Source: Actinomycetota bacterium (GTDB lineage: Bacteria; Actinomycetota; Acidimicrobiia; Acidimicrobiales; Iamiaceae). Taken from it: 5,003 bases of DNA. Where the stretch lies: the NCBI GenBank assembly GCA_018268545.1, contig JAFDWI010000194.1, positions 1-5,003 of the forward strand, given 5' to 3'. The notes under the pieces are model-generated. The model was not told where the DNA came from and did no database searches. It saw nothing but the letters and a program-made list of their open reading frames with translations. Made by a program: the position numbers and the translations under genes. Shown piece after piece: positions 4,377 through 5,003 of this stretch; positions within the stretch are counted from its first letter, which is position 1; each line of letters starts with the position of its first letter.

Positions 4377-5003
4377 ATGTCCGACACTGCATTCACGAAG
4401 CGAACGGGCTTTCGTTCGCGACTGGGCGTGGCCGTCACCACGCTCGCAATCACCGGCACGCTCCTGGCAGCGCTCGTCGCGCCGGCGGCGTCCGCGGGCG
4501 TGCCTCGAACCGCACGCGTCGCAGCGATGGCCGCTTCGCCTGCACAGGAGAGCGCCCAGTCCCAGTTGTACGCGACCATGCGTCAGCTGTGGGGCCAACA
4601 CATGGAGTGGACCTACGAGACGATCGTGGCGTTCGCGACGAACCCGTCCGCGTTGACCCCGACGCTCGACCGCCTGCTGCAGAACCAGACCGACATCGGG
4701 AACGCCGTCGCCCAGTACTACGGACAAGCCGCCGGAAACCAACTGTCGACCCTGCTCCACGCGCACATCAACGGTTACGTCCCCGTCCTGCAAGACGCGA
4801 AAGCCGGCAACACCGCCGCACTGAACACCGACTTCGCGAAGGTCCTCGCGAACGGACAGCAGATCGGCGCATTCCTCGGGAGCGCGAACCCGAACTGGTC
4901 CGCCGCCGACATGAGCAACATGATGACCGTCCACAACCAGGAAACCCTCACCTACGCCGGTGACATCCTCCAAGGCAACTGGCCGCAGTACATCACCGAC
5001 TAC
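4377..5003 (+). CDS. Secreted His-containing helical protein (copy 2), truncated by window end
   Basis: The frame is open from the ATG at 4377 to the last base, 209 codons with no stop, so the C terminus lies beyond the window. GAGGAGG (4365-4371) is 5 nt upstream, a strong ribosome-binding site. Residues 1-40 form a signal peptide: basic K8, R9, R13, R15, a hydrophobic core at about 16-35, then APAASA with likely signal-peptidase-I cleavage after A40. There is no lipobox cysteine, so this copy should be released or loosely held outside the cell, unlike its lipid-anchored paralog at 1634-2344. The helical domain (64-209) matches the paralog with a constant one-residue offset, about 77 of 146 positions identical. 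It includes LWGQHMEWTY (71-80), LQNQTDIGNAVAQYYG (101-116), NPNW and ITDY. Histidines H75, H130 and H186 match H76, H131 and H187 of copy 1. About 26 residues are expected past the window if it is full length. Biochemical function is unknown. Confidence 0.9.
   Translation, partial: MSDTAFTKRTGFRSRLGVAVTTLAITGTLLAALVAPAASAGVPRTARVAAMAASPAQESAQSQLYATMRQLWGQHMEWTYETIVAFATNPSALTPTLDRLLQNQTDIGNAVAQYYGQAAGNQLSTLLHAHINGYVPVLQDAKAGNTAALNTDFAKVLANGQQIGAFLGSANPNWSAADMSNMMTVHNQETLTYAGDILQGNWPQYITDY

Noticed and set aside
4341..4973. Minus-strand open frame of 210 codons opposite the secreted paralog
   Set aside because: Antisense shadow of a gene that has a strong ribosome-binding site, a signal peptide and a paralog in the same window.
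1..5003. CRISPR array, tRNA, rRNA or insertion sequence
   Set aside because: No regular spaced repeats of CRISPR type, no tRNA cloverleaf or rRNA sequence and no transposase-like protein could be recognised; the 28-bp repeat has no spacers and degrades from unit to unit.

Overview
The window reads as chromosomal DNA of a high-G+C actinobacterium (Actinomycetota). The evidence is strong G/C bias at third codon positions, a lipoprotein with an LSAC lipobox, a small zinc-type anti-sigma protein coupled to an ECF-like sigma factor, and a MerR-like/DUF433 regulator. I cannot name the genus.

Left part (1-1114). A DUF433-type regulator or antitoxin is encoded on the minus strand (149-826). Its best Shine-Dalgarno is correctly spaced from an ACG codon, not from the annotated GTG. 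Downstream on the same strand, 17-94 can fold into a three-way junction whose closing stem contains the Shine-Dalgarno of what looks like another gene starting at 16 and leaving the window. A gene-poor stretch (about 862-1114) follows.

Centre and right (1115-5003). This is a coherent sigma-factor locus. On the minus strand, in transcription order, are: an ECF-like sigma factor (3522-2800); a small CxxC...HxxxCxxC protein, probably its anti-sigma factor, joined by an ATGA overlap (2803-2531); a lipoprotein of a His-containing helical family (2344-1634); and a four-helix membrane protein (1591-1115). Divergently, on the plus strand, are a second copy of the small zinc-type protein (3858-4148) and a second copy of the helical exported protein (4377 to past the window end). 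The second exported protein has a signal-peptidase-I type signal instead of a lipobox.

The main discovery is a shared bipartite promoter-like element: CGGTAAGA.CG, 8 nt, GC..GACAC.AA. It occurs three times with identical internal spacing: before the lipoprotein gene (2447-2416, minus), before the second zinc protein (3728-3759, plus) and before the secreted paralog (4275-4306, plus). None is seen before the sigma gene. The simplest model is that these are the target promoters of the local sigma factor. It would switch on two paralogous exported proteins (one membrane-anchored, one released), a membrane protein, and a second anti-sigma-like protein that could act as negative feedback. The model is inference; the repeats and paralogy are read directly from the sequence.
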